From Salegentibacter sp. Hel_I_6 (lineage in GTDB: Bacteria > Bacteroidota > Bacteroidia > Flavobacteriales > Flavobacteriaceae), in assembly GCF_000745315.1 (NCBI RefSeq), contig NZ_JQNQ01000001.1:3658001-3722000 (forward strand): a DNA stretch of 64,000 nt. The letters run 5' to 3'. The position numbers and the translations under genes were made by a program. Of the stretch, positions 44,631 through 53,971 are shown in pieces (within the stretch, counting starts at the first letter, position 1; every line of letters starts with the position of its first letter). Under the pieces are notes generated by a model. It did not search any database. It had not been told where the DNA came from and saw only the letters and a list, made by a program, of their open reading frames with translations.

Positions 44631-45733
44631 AGATTTTAATAATAATAGATAGCCTGGGATCAGGCGGAGCTGAACGTTCTACTGCTGTGATGGCAGACTA
44701 TTTAGCAGAAAAAAATATTGCTTTTACTATCCTTTGCCTTGAAAAAAAGGAAATTGGCGTACAGCAACAATTGCAGGAAAAGGCGTATGACATTAAGTTT
44801 ATACAAAGTGTAGGTTTTTACAAGCAAACCAGGGAAATTGCGACTGTTATAAAAAAGGGAAAATTTTGTGTTGTGCACAGCATATTATTTCGAAGTAATT
44901 TAAGAACCCGTTTTGCTAAATTATTCACCAGATTTATTCATTTAGAAAGCCTAGTTAATACAACCTACTCATCTGCCCGGTTTAATGACAAAAGAGTCAA
45001 CGCTAAAGTACTAAGTGTTTATAAAAAGATAGACCAAATCACGGCAAAGAAATTTGTAGATCACTTCCATAGTATTACTCATACTGTTAAAGATCATTAT
45101 ATCGAAGAACTGGGATTGGACAAAAAAAAATTTAGCGTGATATACCGTGGGCGCCAAGCTTTGCTTCAGGATTATACCCCTGAATTGATTAATAAAACTC
45201 CCAGGTTAATCAATGTAGGGAGACATGAATTTCAAAAAGGACAATTATATTTGTTGGAAGCGACAAAACTTTTAAAAGAGAAAGGATATCGTTTTACTCT
45301 TGATATTTATGGAAGAGAAGGGAAAGTAACACCTGAATTGAAATCATATATAAAACAACATAAACTGGAGGGTTTAGTTAATTTACGCGGCTTTAGCCAT
45401 GAAGTACCCAAAGAACTTTTAAGGTCAGATATCTTTGTTTTTCCTTCCCTTTACGAAGGTCTTGGTGGCGCATTAATTGAGGCTCAGTCTGCCGCGTTGC
45501 CAATTGCCTGTAATGATATTCCTGTATTAAGAGAAGTGGTTAATGAAAATAAGAATGCTCGACTCTTTGATGTTGAGAATGTAGAAAGCATGGTCGCTGC
45601 TATTAGTTACTTCCTTAATGATCCTAACAAGCAAATAGAATACGGACAGAAAAGCCTTCAAAATTTTAAGGAAAAATTCCTTGAAACAGAAAACAATGAA
45701 CGTATGCTGAAATTATATAAGCTATTATGTTAG
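44627..45733 (+). CDS. GT4-family glycosyltransferase
   Basis: The 368-residue protein has the GT-B/GT4 pattern: N-terminal DSLGSGGAERSTAVMADYL, a central VGRHEFQKGQLYLLEA and the donor site PSLYEGLGGALIEAQSA with the catalytic-type Glu. It probably uses a UDP- or GDP-sugar to extend the repeat unit at the cytosolic face. Donor and acceptor cannot be read from sequence. It overlaps its upstream deacetylase (4 bases) and the downstream GNAT gene (7 bases). Confidence 0.88.
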   Translation: MKILIIIDSLGSGGAERSTAVMADYLAEKNIAFTILCLEKKEIGVQQQLQEKAYDIKFIQSVGFYKQTREIATVIKKGKFCVVHSILFRSNLRTRFAKLFTRFIHLESLVNTTYSSARFNDKRVNAKVLSVYKKIDQITAKKFVDHFHSITHTVKDHYIEELGLDKKKFSVIYRGRQALLQDYTPELINKTPRLINVGRHEFQKGQLYLLEATKLLKEKGYRFTLDIYGREGKVTPELKSYIKQHKLEGLVNLRGFSHEVPKELLRSDIFVFPSLYEGLGGALIEAQSAALPIACNDIPVLREVVNENKNARLFDVENVESMVAAISYFLNDPNKQIEYGQKSLQNFKEKFLETENNERMLKLYKLLC

Positions 45734-46590
45734 ATTTTCGAGAGATAGATTATCAAAAAGATATATCAGAAGTAGTGAAACTAATCAAGAGAGGACTTGA
45801 TAAAGGTTATACTGAAGAGTTTTTTCGTTGGAAGCATTTGAAAAATCCTTTTGGAAAGTCATATGGTTTGATGGCCATTGATAATGGAAAGATCATAGGG
45901 CTAAGAATGTTTATGTTTTGGAAATTCAGTAATGTAAATGTAAATAAGAATCTAATAGCAATAAGACCCGTAGATACTGTTGTAGATGAAGACTATAGAG
46001 GAAAGGGTCTTTTTAAAGAGCTTACCCTTCGGGGTCTGGAGGAGTGTAAAGGAAAATATGATCTAGTTTTTAATACCCCGAACGAAAATAGTTTACCGGG
46101 TTATTTAAAAATGGGTTGGGAAAAAGTTCCCGAGAATAGTTTTAAACTAGGACTTTTTAATTGTTTTTTCTATGGGGGTAAAACTTTAGAATTAACACAA
46201 TTGCCTGTAAGTTTAATTTCAAAATCAGAAGGATGGCAAACCTTTAAAAGTGGATCATTTTTAAAGTGGAGGTATGAAGATCCAAAATATAAATCAGCCA
46301 GTTTAAAAACAGCTATTGTAATTTACTCTATAAATGATCTTGGTTTTTTTAAACAAATTGTGGTCCAGGAGTTATTTGGAGAAGTGAATGATATACGAGA
46401 TATAATAAAAGCTGTGTGCAAAAAGCACGTAACTGTCTTTGTTTATTATTACTCTAATCTTCAAACAAAAGGTTTAAAGCCATTTTATAAGCAGGCCAGG
46501 AAAGAAGCTATAGTAGTTGCCAGGGGTGATGTTAATAAAGTAGCAAGTAATATTAATTTCTCTTTGGGAGATTTGGAAGGTAAATTATAA
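45727..46590 (+). CDS. GNAT acetyltransferase (copy 1 of a paralogous pair)
   Basis: The 287-residue protein has a GNAT core with FFRWKHLKNPFGKSYG, VDTVVDEDYRGKGLFKELT (the acetyl-CoA loop RGKG) and FNTPNENSLPGYLKMGWE. The protein at 49329 shares these blocks closely and is its paralogue. The extra C-terminal part (about 120 residues) may hold a second degenerate GNAT half. Acetylation of an amino sugar or of a lipid-linked glycan is inferred from the setting. It overlaps the preceding GT4 gene. Confidence 0.8.
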   Translation: MLDFREIDYQKDISEVVKLIKRGLDKGYTEEFFRWKHLKNPFGKSYGLMAIDNGKIIGLRMFMFWKFSNVNVNKNLIAIRPVDTVVDEDYRGKGLFKELTLRGLEECKGKYDLVFNTPNENSLPGYLKMGWEKVPENSFKLGLFNCFFYGGKTLELTQLPVSLISKSEGWQTFKSGSFLKWRYEDPKYKSASLKTAIVIYSINDLGFFKQIVVQELFGEVNDIRDIIKAVCKKHVTVFVYYYSNLQTKGLKPFYKQARKEAIVVARGDVNKVASNINFSLGDLEGKL

Positions 46591-46597
46591 CCGAAGT

Positions 46598-47674
46598 ATG
46601 AAAATCTTACATCTTATTCAAAAGCCTCAGCATAGGGGAGCAGAAACCTTTACCTGTCAATTAGCGAATCATCAAAAAATATCCGGGTTAGAGGTTAAAA
46701 TTGCCAGTATTTTCGAAGGGGATTCAGATTTAGATTGGGAAGAAGAAATTATTAATTTGGAAGGCGATACTAATTCTCGGTTTTTTAATTTAAAAGCATG
46801 GAAAAAATTAAATTTTCTCATAAAAGAATTTCAACCTGATATAATTCAAGCCAATGCGGGGGATACACTAAAATATGCTGTTTTTTCAAAAAAAGTATTT
46901 GGTTGGAAAACTCCGATATTTTTCAGAAATGCCAGTGAAGTAGGGAGGTATTTAAAGTCAACTTTGCAGAAAAAGCTCAATTTATATTTATACAAAAATG
47001 TGGCGGGAGTAGCGTCCGTATCAAAAGCCTCAAAAAAAGATCTTTTAAATCATTTTCCTTTTCTAGAATATAAAACCCGGGTTATACCAATTGGCCTTGA
47101 AAAGAAAGCAATTAATAATTTATTTAAATTCCAACCTGCTTACCAAAAACATATAGTGCACGTTGGAGGATTTAGCTTTGAGAAAAATCATAAAGGATTA
47201 ATTCAAATATTTCGAAATGTCGTTTCTTCTAATCCAAATGTTATTTTACATTTAGTAGGAGATGGCCCATTGCGTTCAGAAATTGAGGTTTTGGTTAAAG
47301 AAGAAGGTCTTGATAGGAATGTAAAGTTTTATGGTTTTGTAAACAATCCTCTTGACTATATAGCAGCTGCTGATGTTTTAGTATTGCCAAGTATTATAGA
47401 GGGCTTACCGGGAGTTTTATTAGAAGCAATGTATTGCAAAACTCCTGTGGTTGCATATAATGTTGGCGGAATTGGCGAAATTGTTAATAAAAGTACCGGT
47501 ATTTTAATAGAAAAGAGAAATGAAATAGATTTTGCCAGAAGAGTTTTAGACTGTATAGAGAAACCAAATAAACTTCAAATAGAGAATGCTCATAATATGG
47601 TTAGTACAAATTATATGAATACTAAAATTGCCGATGAATTTTTGAGGTTTTATCAGAAAAATATTAAAGAGTAG
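46598..47674 (+). CDS. GT4-family glycosyltransferase
   Basis: The 358-residue GT-B protein begins MKILHLIQKPQHRGAETFTC, has the central HVGGFSFEKNHKGLIQIF and the donor site PSIIEGLPGVLLEAMYCKTP. The donor sugar is unknown. It follows the GNAT gene by 7 bases and is in the same operon. It has no membrane segment and is expected at the cytosolic membrane face. Confidence 0.88.
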   Translation: MKILHLIQKPQHRGAETFTCQLANHQKISGLEVKIASIFEGDSDLDWEEEIINLEGDTNSRFFNLKAWKKLNFLIKEFQPDIIQANAGDTLKYAVFSKKVFGWKTPIFFRNASEVGRYLKSTLQKKLNLYLYKNVAGVASVSKASKKDLLNHFPFLEYKTRVIPIGLEKKAINNLFKFQPAYQKHIVHVGGFSFEKNHKGLIQIFRNVVSSNPNVILHLVGDGPLRSEIEVLVKEEGLDRNVKFYGFVNNPLDYIAAADVLVLPSIIEGLPGVLLEAMYCKTPVVAYNVGGIGEIVNKSTGILIEKRNEIDFARRVLDCIEKPNKLQIENAHNMVSTNYMNTKIADEFLRFYQKNIKE

Positions 47675-47763
47675 AACGGATTTTCATTTCTATTATCTAT
47701 TTCTTTTTAATATTTCTCTATACCTATACTTTCTAATGGGTTACCTTTATTTTTTTAAATATT

Positions 47764-48870
47764 ATGTCAAAAATTAAAATACTTCATATTATAAAATCCC
47801 TTGGTAGAGGTGGGGCTGAGATGCTTTTACCTGAAACACTTAAATTGCACGACAAGAATAAATTTGAATTTCATTATATCTATTTTCTTCCCTGGAAGGA
47901 CCAGATGGTGGAAGCAATTGAAAATGCAGGCGGAAAGGTAAACTGCTTTGAAGCTAAGGATAATATCCGTTTGTTGCTTCAATATAAGAAGATAGTTGAC
48001 TATTGTGAAAAATTGCACATTGATCTAATTCATTGTCACTTGCCCTGGGCCGGTTTTGTAGGAAGATTGGTTCATAAAAAAACGGGAATTCCTGTGGTCT
48101 ATACCGAGCATAATATGCAGGAGCGTTATCATATCGCCACCAAAACGATTAATAAAATCAGTTTTAATTCTCAGTCTTTAGCTCTTGGAGTTTCTGAAGA
48201 TGTAACCAATTCTATTCTAAAAAATATAGCTCCAAAAATATCTGTGAAAACCTTGTTGAACGGTGTAAATACAGAGTCATTTATGAGATCAGGAAATTCT
48301 CAAATAAAAGAAGATTTGGGGGTGTCAGAGAATGCAATAGTAATTGGAAATGTGGCAGTGTTTAGATTTCAAAAGCGTTTACTAGAATGGTTACAACTTA
48401 TAAAGAAACTCCGTTCCAAAAATTCTAATATTTATGGAATAATTGTTGGAGCAGGGCCCCTGGAGGATGAAATTAAAGAGGAATGGAGACGTCTGGGCTT
48501 AGAGGATACAGTTTTCTTTCCAGGCTTGAAAACCGACGTAAAACCTTATTTCGAAGCCATGGATATTTTTATGATGAGTTCCTTATTTGAAGGCTTGCCC
48601 ATTGCACTTCTGGAGGCCATGAGTATGGAGTGTGCTGTGGTATCGACAGATGCAGGTGGTATAAAAGAAGTTATAAGAAATAAGGAAGATGGATTGATTG
48701 TTCCAGTCGATGAGTGGCAGGAGCTTTCAGGTAAAGTTCAAAGCCTGATAGATGAACCGGCGGAATTAAGCAGGCATAAATTAGCAGCCAGAAAAAGAGT
48801 AATTGAAGCGTTTAGCCTAAAGAGGATGGTTGGGGAGCTGGAAGAAATTTATAGCTCGTATTCGAATTAA
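47764..48870 (+). CDS. GT4-family glycosyltransferase
   Basis: The 368-residue GT-B protein begins KILHIIKSLGRGGAEMLLPE, has HCHLPWAGFVGRLVHKKTG and YTEHNM in the acceptor half and the donor site SSLFEGLPIALLEAMSMECA. A gap of 89 bases precedes it. It is similar in layout to the two preceding GT4 enzymes but not a close duplicate. After it comes a long stretch without genes. Confidence 0.88.
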   Translation: MSKIKILHIIKSLGRGGAEMLLPETLKLHDKNKFEFHYIYFLPWKDQMVEAIENAGGKVNCFEAKDNIRLLLQYKKIVDYCEKLHIDLIHCHLPWAGFVGRLVHKKTGIPVVYTEHNMQERYHIATKTINKISFNSQSLALGVSEDVTNSILKNIAPKISVKTLLNGVNTESFMRSGNSQIKEDLGVSENAIVIGNVAVFRFQKRLLEWLQLIKKLRSKNSNIYGIIVGAGPLEDEIKEEWRRLGLEDTVFFPGLKTDVKPYFEAMDIFMMSSLFEGLPIALLEAMSMECAVVSTDAGGIKEVIRNKEDGLIVPVDEWQELSGKVQSLIDEPAELSRHKLAARKRVIEAFSLKRMVGELEEIYSSYSN

Positions 48871-49328
48871 AGTTCAACTTTAGTATATTTATTTTAGAAC
48901 GTTTAGGGTATGGTGTTCATAGTTTGGTTAATTATTTAATTCGGTTGTCAGTTCTTTGTTGTCAGTTTTTATTTTGTTTAAGAAAACAATAGATTGCCAC
49001 ACTCCTTCGTATCTCGCAATGACGGTTGACTGAGTTATCTAATTCGGGTTCTCTGTTGTCGTAATGGTTTTATTTTTAATGGAGTGATCATGGGACTAGC
49101 TTAAGAAGTTACGGGGGTGATGTTTCAATGTTCGAGCACTGACTTCGAATGTTTTTTCTGAAAGGAAAAATATCTCGACAAGTACTTTAATGTAATGTAT
49201 ATGTTTAGATATCTGTCCCGCGAAGGATCAATTTGGAGGCTTAGGAACGGGATTATGATAATAACACCTAATTAAGGCGTGAATTCATTCGATTATATTA
49301 GTTTAGTAAATAGAAGAAAAAGTTTAAA
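48871..49328. other. 458-base gap without genes, containing repeat remnants
   Basis: No ORF with family similarity is present. The gap holds a direct repeat GTTGTCAGTT (48944-48953 and 48958-48967) and a segment around 48983-49022 with ends ATTGC / GCAAT and the core CTCCTTCGTATCTCGCAATG, a type familiar from intergenic repeats in other bacteria. The motif TTAATTCGGTT near 48936-48946 recurs in the gap at 51456-51936 and, less well, near 49040. Confidence 0.5.
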
Positions 49329-50252
49329 ATGCAAATAAGGGAAGCTGATCATTCTGATATTCCGGGGATTTTAAGGACACTAAAAGCCAGTTTGGGGGAA
49401 ACCTCTTCTGAAAAAACAGAAGAGGTTTGGAGGTATAAGCATATAGCTAATCCCTTTGGGGAGTCTTTGGTGCTGGTGGCGGAAGAGGAGAATGAAATTA
49501 TTGGAGTACGGGCTTTTATGCGATGGAAATGGCAAAAGGGGGAGCAGGTTTACTCAGCCTTTAGGGCTGTGGATACCGCGACGCATCCTAATCACCAGGG
49601 TAAAGGAATTTTTAAGAAACTTACTTTAAGGGCGCTTGAAATAGGAAAAGAAAGAGGAGACCACTTTGTTTTTAATACCCCCAATTCCCGGAGTAAACCG
49701 GGCTATCTCAAAATGGGATGGGAAGAAGTGGATAAGCTAAAAATACAGTTGCGTCCCCTGAATCTATTACAGCTTAAAAAGAAAGAATTCGATTACGAAA
49801 CTATAGGTAATGAAGATGCTATTGAAGAGCTTTTAAGTTCTTATTTCAATAAATTAAAAGCCGCTGACCGACTTTTTACCCCAAAATATATGGCTTATTT
49901 AAAATGGCGTTACCTGAATAATCCACTACAGGATTATATAGTGATTTTTGCAAAAGAATATTTTATTGCCGGTTACGTTAAAGAACATAAAAAATTTAAT
50001 GAGTTTAGGGTTTCGGAAGCTATTATTTCTAAGTCCGGAAAAAAAACTGCTAAATCAGCAATATTGAAAATGGCAAAAGAATCGGGAGCAAAAGTTTTAA
50101 GTATATCTCCGGATGCCGGATTTTATTTTAAAAGTGGTATTACCGGGAATGTTGGACCGGTTCTTACTTATAAGCCTATTAACCTTGATCAGCCTGACTT
50201 TTTAACTCTGAAAACCTGGGCTTATAGTTTAGGTGATCTTGAATTATTTTAG
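49329..50252 (+). CDS. GNAT acetyltransferase (copy 2 of a paralogous pair)
   Basis: The 307-residue protein has VWRYKHIANPFGESL, VDTATHPNHQGKGIFKKLT (acetyl-CoA loop QGKG) and FNTPNSRSKPGYLKMGWEEV, matching the GNAT at 45727 block for block. The C-terminal half is again an extra region of about 130 residues. It directly precedes the polymerase gene, with the stop TAG adjacent to the next ATG, so it is probably dedicated to the same glycan. Confidence 0.8.
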   Translation: MQIREADHSDIPGILRTLKASLGETSSEKTEEVWRYKHIANPFGESLVLVAEEENEIIGVRAFMRWKWQKGEQVYSAFRAVDTATHPNHQGKGIFKKLTLRALEIGKERGDHFVFNTPNSRSKPGYLKMGWEEVDKLKIQLRPLNLLQLKKKEFDYETIGNEDAIEELLSSYFNKLKAADRLFTPKYMAYLKWRYLNNPLQDYIVIFAKEYFIAGYVKEHKKFNEFRVSEAIISKSGKKTAKSAILKMAKESGAKVLSISPDAGFYFKSGITGNVGPVLTYKPINLDQPDFLTLKTWAYSLGDLELF

Positions 50253-51455
50253 ATGATTGGAGCCTTAATCTTAATATTATTGCTACTCCTTATCAATCAG
50301 GGACTGTTTAATTCTTACGCTAAGAAGCATAAATGGTTTTCAAAGAAGTTGATGAATTCTTTATTTATTTATCATCTCTTCTTTTTTTTGGTATATTATA
50401 CATATGCCACCTTTAATCGATCTGATTCAAAATTATATTTTGAACGACCTCAATGGGGCAATTCTTGGGGCGAATATTTCGGAACAAGTACTACTTTTGT
50501 AGATTTTATATCCTGGCCCTTCATTAATATACTCGGGTTTAATTACGAGATGATGATGGTGATGTTTTCGTGGTTTGGATATGTTGGTTTTGTATATGCT
50601 TATCTATTCTTTCGGGAAAATATTCCAATAAAGATTAAGGTTTTCAATTTAGACTTTCTCACCCTTATTCTTTTTCTTCCAAATATGCATTTTTGGACCG
50701 CCTCTTTGGGAAAAGGAGCTCCTATTTTCATGAGTCTAATGATGTTCGCCTATGGAATTAACCAACCAAAATCTAGATGGGGTATTATTTTACTAGCTTC
50801 TATTATTACCTATCATATTCGCCCTCACGTTTTCCTATTTGTTGCTGCTGGTACCGTATTGGGATATATGACAGGCAAAGAGAAAATCTCTCTTTGGAAA
50901 AAGGTCTTGATATACTGTGCGATGATTGGTAGTTTAATTATAGTACAAGATACCATTTTGGGGGTAGCAGGACTAAATGAGTCTGAAGATCTGGTAGAAG
51001 GATTTGATCAATTTTCTACTGAAAGAGCAAACTCTTTAAGTAACTCTGGTTCTGGTGTGGCTATGGCAAATTATCCTTTGCCATTGAAATTATTCACTTT
51101 CTGGTTTAGGCCTTTATTTTTTGATGCCCCGGGAATTCTAGGTCTAATTGTTTCAGCTGAGAACTTAATTTATCTTTTATTATTTTTTAAAGTTCTAAAA
51201 TTAGATTTCATTAAGTTTATAAAAAAATCACCTATTAGTGTAAAAATGAGTTTAACTACATTTTTTCTTGCATCACTGGCTATGGCTTTTGTAATGTCTA
51301 ACCTTGGGATTATTATGAGACAAAAATCTATGGTAATGTATTTTCTGTTTTTTGTGATTTATTATTATCTGGCGCAGAAGAAGTACGACAAGATTATTAA
51401 GTTGAAGCGAAGGAAGCAGGCGACTGAAAGGGCGAAATTGGAAATTGAAAGTTAG
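50253..51455 (+). CDS. wzy: Wzy-like polysaccharide polymerase
   Basis: The 400-residue protein has about ten hydrophobic helices with a periplasmic-type loop around residues 45-75 (RSDSKLYFERPQWGNSWGEY) and no family-wide sequence motif, as usual for Wzy. FWTASLGKGAPIFMSLMMF followed by IRPHVFLF resembles EpsG/Wzy-type proteins. It would polymerise repeat units in the periplasm after Wzx transport. The assignment rests on topology and place in the locus; it ends in a basic cytosolic tail. Confidence 0.75.
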   Translation: MIGALILILLLLLINQGLFNSYAKKHKWFSKKLMNSLFIYHLFFFLVYYTYATFNRSDSKLYFERPQWGNSWGEYFGTSTTFVDFISWPFINILGFNYEMMMVMFSWFGYVGFVYAYLFFRENIPIKIKVFNLDFLTLILFLPNMHFWTASLGKGAPIFMSLMMFAYGINQPKSRWGIILLASIITYHIRPHVFLFVAAGTVLGYMTGKEKISLWKKVLIYCAMIGSLIIVQDTILGVAGLNESEDLVEGFDQFSTERANSLSNSGSGVAMANYPLPLKLFTFWFRPLFFDAPGILGLIVSAENLIYLLLFFKVLKLDFIKFIKKSPISVKMSLTTFFLASLAMAFVMSNLGIIMRQKSMVMYFLFFVIYYYLAQKKYDKIIKLKRRKQATERAKLEIES

Positions 51456-51936
51456 TGCGCAGTGTCAAATGGAAGTAAGCGGCTTATTTTATTTATCATT
51501 AATTCGGTTCTAGATTGTAAGTTTTTGGTTTGTTGTTTAAGTATTGTGATAATTGTATAGCAGTCATGGCCAACTATTCAGTTCGCGGTTATGGATTTTC
51601 GGTTTTGAGTCGTGTGTAGAGCTTAGCCCGAACATAGAAAAGCCTGTAGAGATTCAGACGAATGATAGAAACTTTTTCAAGTATGTTTATGGTTAGCGTT
51701 TGGGGTTCGTTGTTTTGGTCATTAAGAGCAAGGAAGGAGCGCAACAATCTTTGTTGGATTAGTTCTCTGTGCTTGGTTGTGAGTTATAAGTTTGGTGTTT
51801 GTTTTATAGTGAAACCTATTCCAATTAATTACAAATCACATCGATGTCATACTGATTCTAGAAGTTCATCTTAACTTTGTCAATTACCTAATTAAAAATT
51901 CCCGAATTAACGGGTTAACCAATTAACCAAATTAAC
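51456..51936. other. 481-base gap without genes
   Basis: I see no gene with family similarity; a 70-codon frame inside it looks random. Motifs resembling those in the 48871-49328 gap occur near 51499-51540 (ATTAATTCGGTTCTAGATTG). The last 35 bases contain CCCG-AATTAA-CGGG and tandem TTAACCAA units, and then the deacetylase starts. I found no consensus promoter. Confidence 0.45.
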
Positions 51937-52911
51937 ATGAATAATGGAACTTTAGTAATTTCCCTGGATTTTGAACTTTTGTGGGGGGTATTTGATAAAG
52001 TAAATTGGAGAGATAAGACAGCGTATTTTGAAAGAACTCGTAAACTCATTCCAGAACTCCTTCAGCTTTTTCACAAATACGATATTCATTGTACCTGGGC
52101 CACAGTAGGTATGCTTTTTAATGAAAACTGGGATGAGTGGAATGCAAATATTCCCGAATGTTTGCCAGACTATGAGAATAAAAATCTTTCTGCATATAAA
52201 TACGGGAAGAGTATTCAATCTAAAGAAACTGAAAAATTGTGTTTTGCACCCAACCTGGTAAAACTTATTACTGAGTCTAAGGGCCAGGAATTGGGGTCAC
52301 ACACTTATTCACATTATTACTGCCTTGAGCCTGGGCAGGATTCTCTGGCATTCAAATCAGACTTAGAAAAGTCTTCGGAACTGGCTTCTAATCATGGAGT
52401 AGAATTGAAATCTTTGGTATTTCCCAGAAACCAATACAATTCAGATTACCTCGAGATCTGCGGAAAAGCAGGAATAGAAGCAGTTAGAACTAATCCTAAT
52501 AATTGGTACTGGAAAAATACCCAGAAAGATAGCCTTATTCAAAAAATTTTTAGAACGGGAGATGCTTATTTCGGTCTTTTAGATAAATCCTATAGTTCTT
52601 CGCAGATCCAGAATTTCACTAAAAATATTACCGGCCAGAAAGCGAGTAGGCTACTAAGACCATACTCTGGAAGGAAAATCCTCAATAGCTTAAAAACCAA
52701 AAGGATTTACAGGGAAATGGAATACGCTGCAAAAATGGGGCAGTATTATCATTTATGGTGGCATCCCCATAATTTTGGGAATAACCCCAATGAAAATTTA
52801 AGAGAACTGGAGAGCATACTTATTTTTTATAGAAAACTAAAAAATAAGTATGCTATGCAATCCTTAAACATGAACGAATTAAAAACTGATCATTTTGAGA
52901 TAAAATCTTAA
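51937..52911 (+). CDS. Polysaccharide deacetylase family protein (CE4-like)
   Basis: The 324-residue protein starts NGTLVISLDFELLWGV, where the Asp of the NodB motif is visible, and has LGSHTYSHYY for the metal-binding His pair. It is longer and more divergent than the CE4 enzyme at 43788 and fits the subgroup found in polysaccharide loci. There is no signal peptide. Whether it removes acetyl groups in the cytosol is unknown. Its 3' end overlaps the convergent GT2 gene by 33 bases. Confidence 0.8.
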   Translation: MNNGTLVISLDFELLWGVFDKVNWRDKTAYFERTRKLIPELLQLFHKYDIHCTWATVGMLFNENWDEWNANIPECLPDYENKNLSAYKYGKSIQSKETEKLCFAPNLVKLITESKGQELGSHTYSHYYCLEPGQDSLAFKSDLEKSSELASNHGVELKSLVFPRNQYNSDYLEICGKAGIEAVRTNPNNWYWKNTQKDSLIQKIFRTGDAYFGLLDKSYSSSQIQNFTKNITGQKASRLLRPYSGRKILNSLKTKRIYREMEYAAKMGQYYHLWWHPHNFGNNPNENLRELESILIFYRKLKNKYAMQSLNMNELKTDHFEIKS

Positions 52912-53838
52912 GAATTTAAAAAGAGCTATAAACCTTCCGGCTTTAATGTAATTGGAGAAAACCATTTTGGCATAGGCATTTGCGCGATCTTTAAAATAAT
53001 TTGAGAGTTCTAACCGGGAAGAAGCTTTGTAATATTTGGATAAAAGAATGTAAGTATTGAATTTAGATTTTAATTGTATAGATCTTTCTATGCTACTCCA
53101 CATTGCCCTGGAGTGTATGCGGTAAAGACTTGGTTCAATTTCCTTTAAGAACTTGCCTTTACCGTAATTTCCCAATAAACTTATCCAAAAATTATCTCCA
53201 TTAAAAATTTTCGTGAATTCCACAGGGATATCCTGAATTAAATTTCTAAAACACCAGGTAGATATAGGCGGTTGAATATATGCTCGCTGCAGTTCTAAAG
53301 CACTAAAATCCCTTTCGCTTAATGAAATTTCCTCATTTTTTAAAATTGGAACATCATTTTCATCTATCAAGTTTACTTTGTGGTAGGTTAAGCTAGTGTC
53401 AGGATTGGCAAATAAATAGTCTACTTGTTTCTGTAGTTTATATTTGTCGGTCCACATATCGTCACCATCGCAATAGGCTATAAACTGCCCATTACTGGAG
53501 AATAAGTTATATACAGAATTGAAAATCCCCGTAGGTTTAGAGGCTATACTAATATTATTTTCTCTGTGGTGTAGGAATAACCTTATTTTATCAGGAAATA
53601 ACCTGGCATATTTTAAACATATTTCTCTGGTTCCATCTGTAGAAAAATCTTCCCCTAATAAAATTTCAAATTCAAAATTGGTTTTTTGGTTGAGTATATT
53701 ATCTAGGCACTTTTCAATGTATTCAGCTTGATTATAGGTTTGTACACAAACACTTAGTAAAGATGATGCGCTACATTGGTTTGTTACCTCCTCGACTTTC
53801 CTTTTTTCAAAATTATTCTTAAATGTACTAAAGTCCAT
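52879..53838 (-). CDS. GT2-family glycosyltransferase
   Basis: The 319-residue protein has a GT-A fold start LLSVCVQTYNQAEYIEKCLD, then LLGEDFSTDGTREICLKYA and the metal-binding AYCDGDDMW (DxD type). GT2 enzymes of this kind add one sugar in repeat-unit assembly. It is one of only two minus-strand genes in the locus and overlaps the convergent deacetylase end by 33 bases. Its start faces the ABC exporter gene. Confidence 0.88.
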   Translation of the reverse strand: MDFSTFKNNFEKRKVEEVTNQCSASSLLSVCVQTYNQAEYIEKCLDNILNQKTNFEFEILLGEDFSTDGTREICLKYARLFPDKIRLFLHHRENNISIASKPTGIFNSVYNLFSSNGQFIAYCDGDDMWTDKYKLQKQVDYLFANPDTSLTYHKVNLIDENDVPILKNEEISLSERDFSALELQRAYIQPPISTWCFRNLIQDIPVEFTKIFNGDNFWISLLGNYGKGKFLKEIEPSLYRIHSRAMWSSIERSIQLKSKFNTYILLSKYYKASSRLELSNYFKDRANAYAKMVFSNYIKAGRFIALFKFLRFYLKMISF

Positions 53839-53896
53839 TTACGGGGAATTTTCTAATGAATTGTTTAATAATAGGGATAAAGATATTCTAAAATTA

Positions 53897-53904
53897 TACT
53901 TTTG
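53897..53904 (+). promoter_or_regulatory. Possible -7 element for the ABC exporter gene
   Basis: TACTTTTG matches TAnnTTTG, 67 bases upstream of the start. No -33 TTTG is found at the right distance. The divergent GT2 gene makes a promoter here necessary. Confidence 0.3.
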
Positions 53905-53971
53905 TCATTAGGCATTGAGCTTATTTAAATTTTTTTTAAAGAAGTAGTCCCGCTTTCAAGATTAGTTATAT

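Noticed and set aside
48953..49022. CRISPR-like or mobile element signal from repeated GTTGTCAGTT
   Set aside because: Only two copies with a 4-base spacer, no further units, no transposase or cas gene.
51662..51874. 70-codon + strand frame in the gap after wzy
   Set aside because: No similarity, odd composition, starts in a repeat-like region; considered random.
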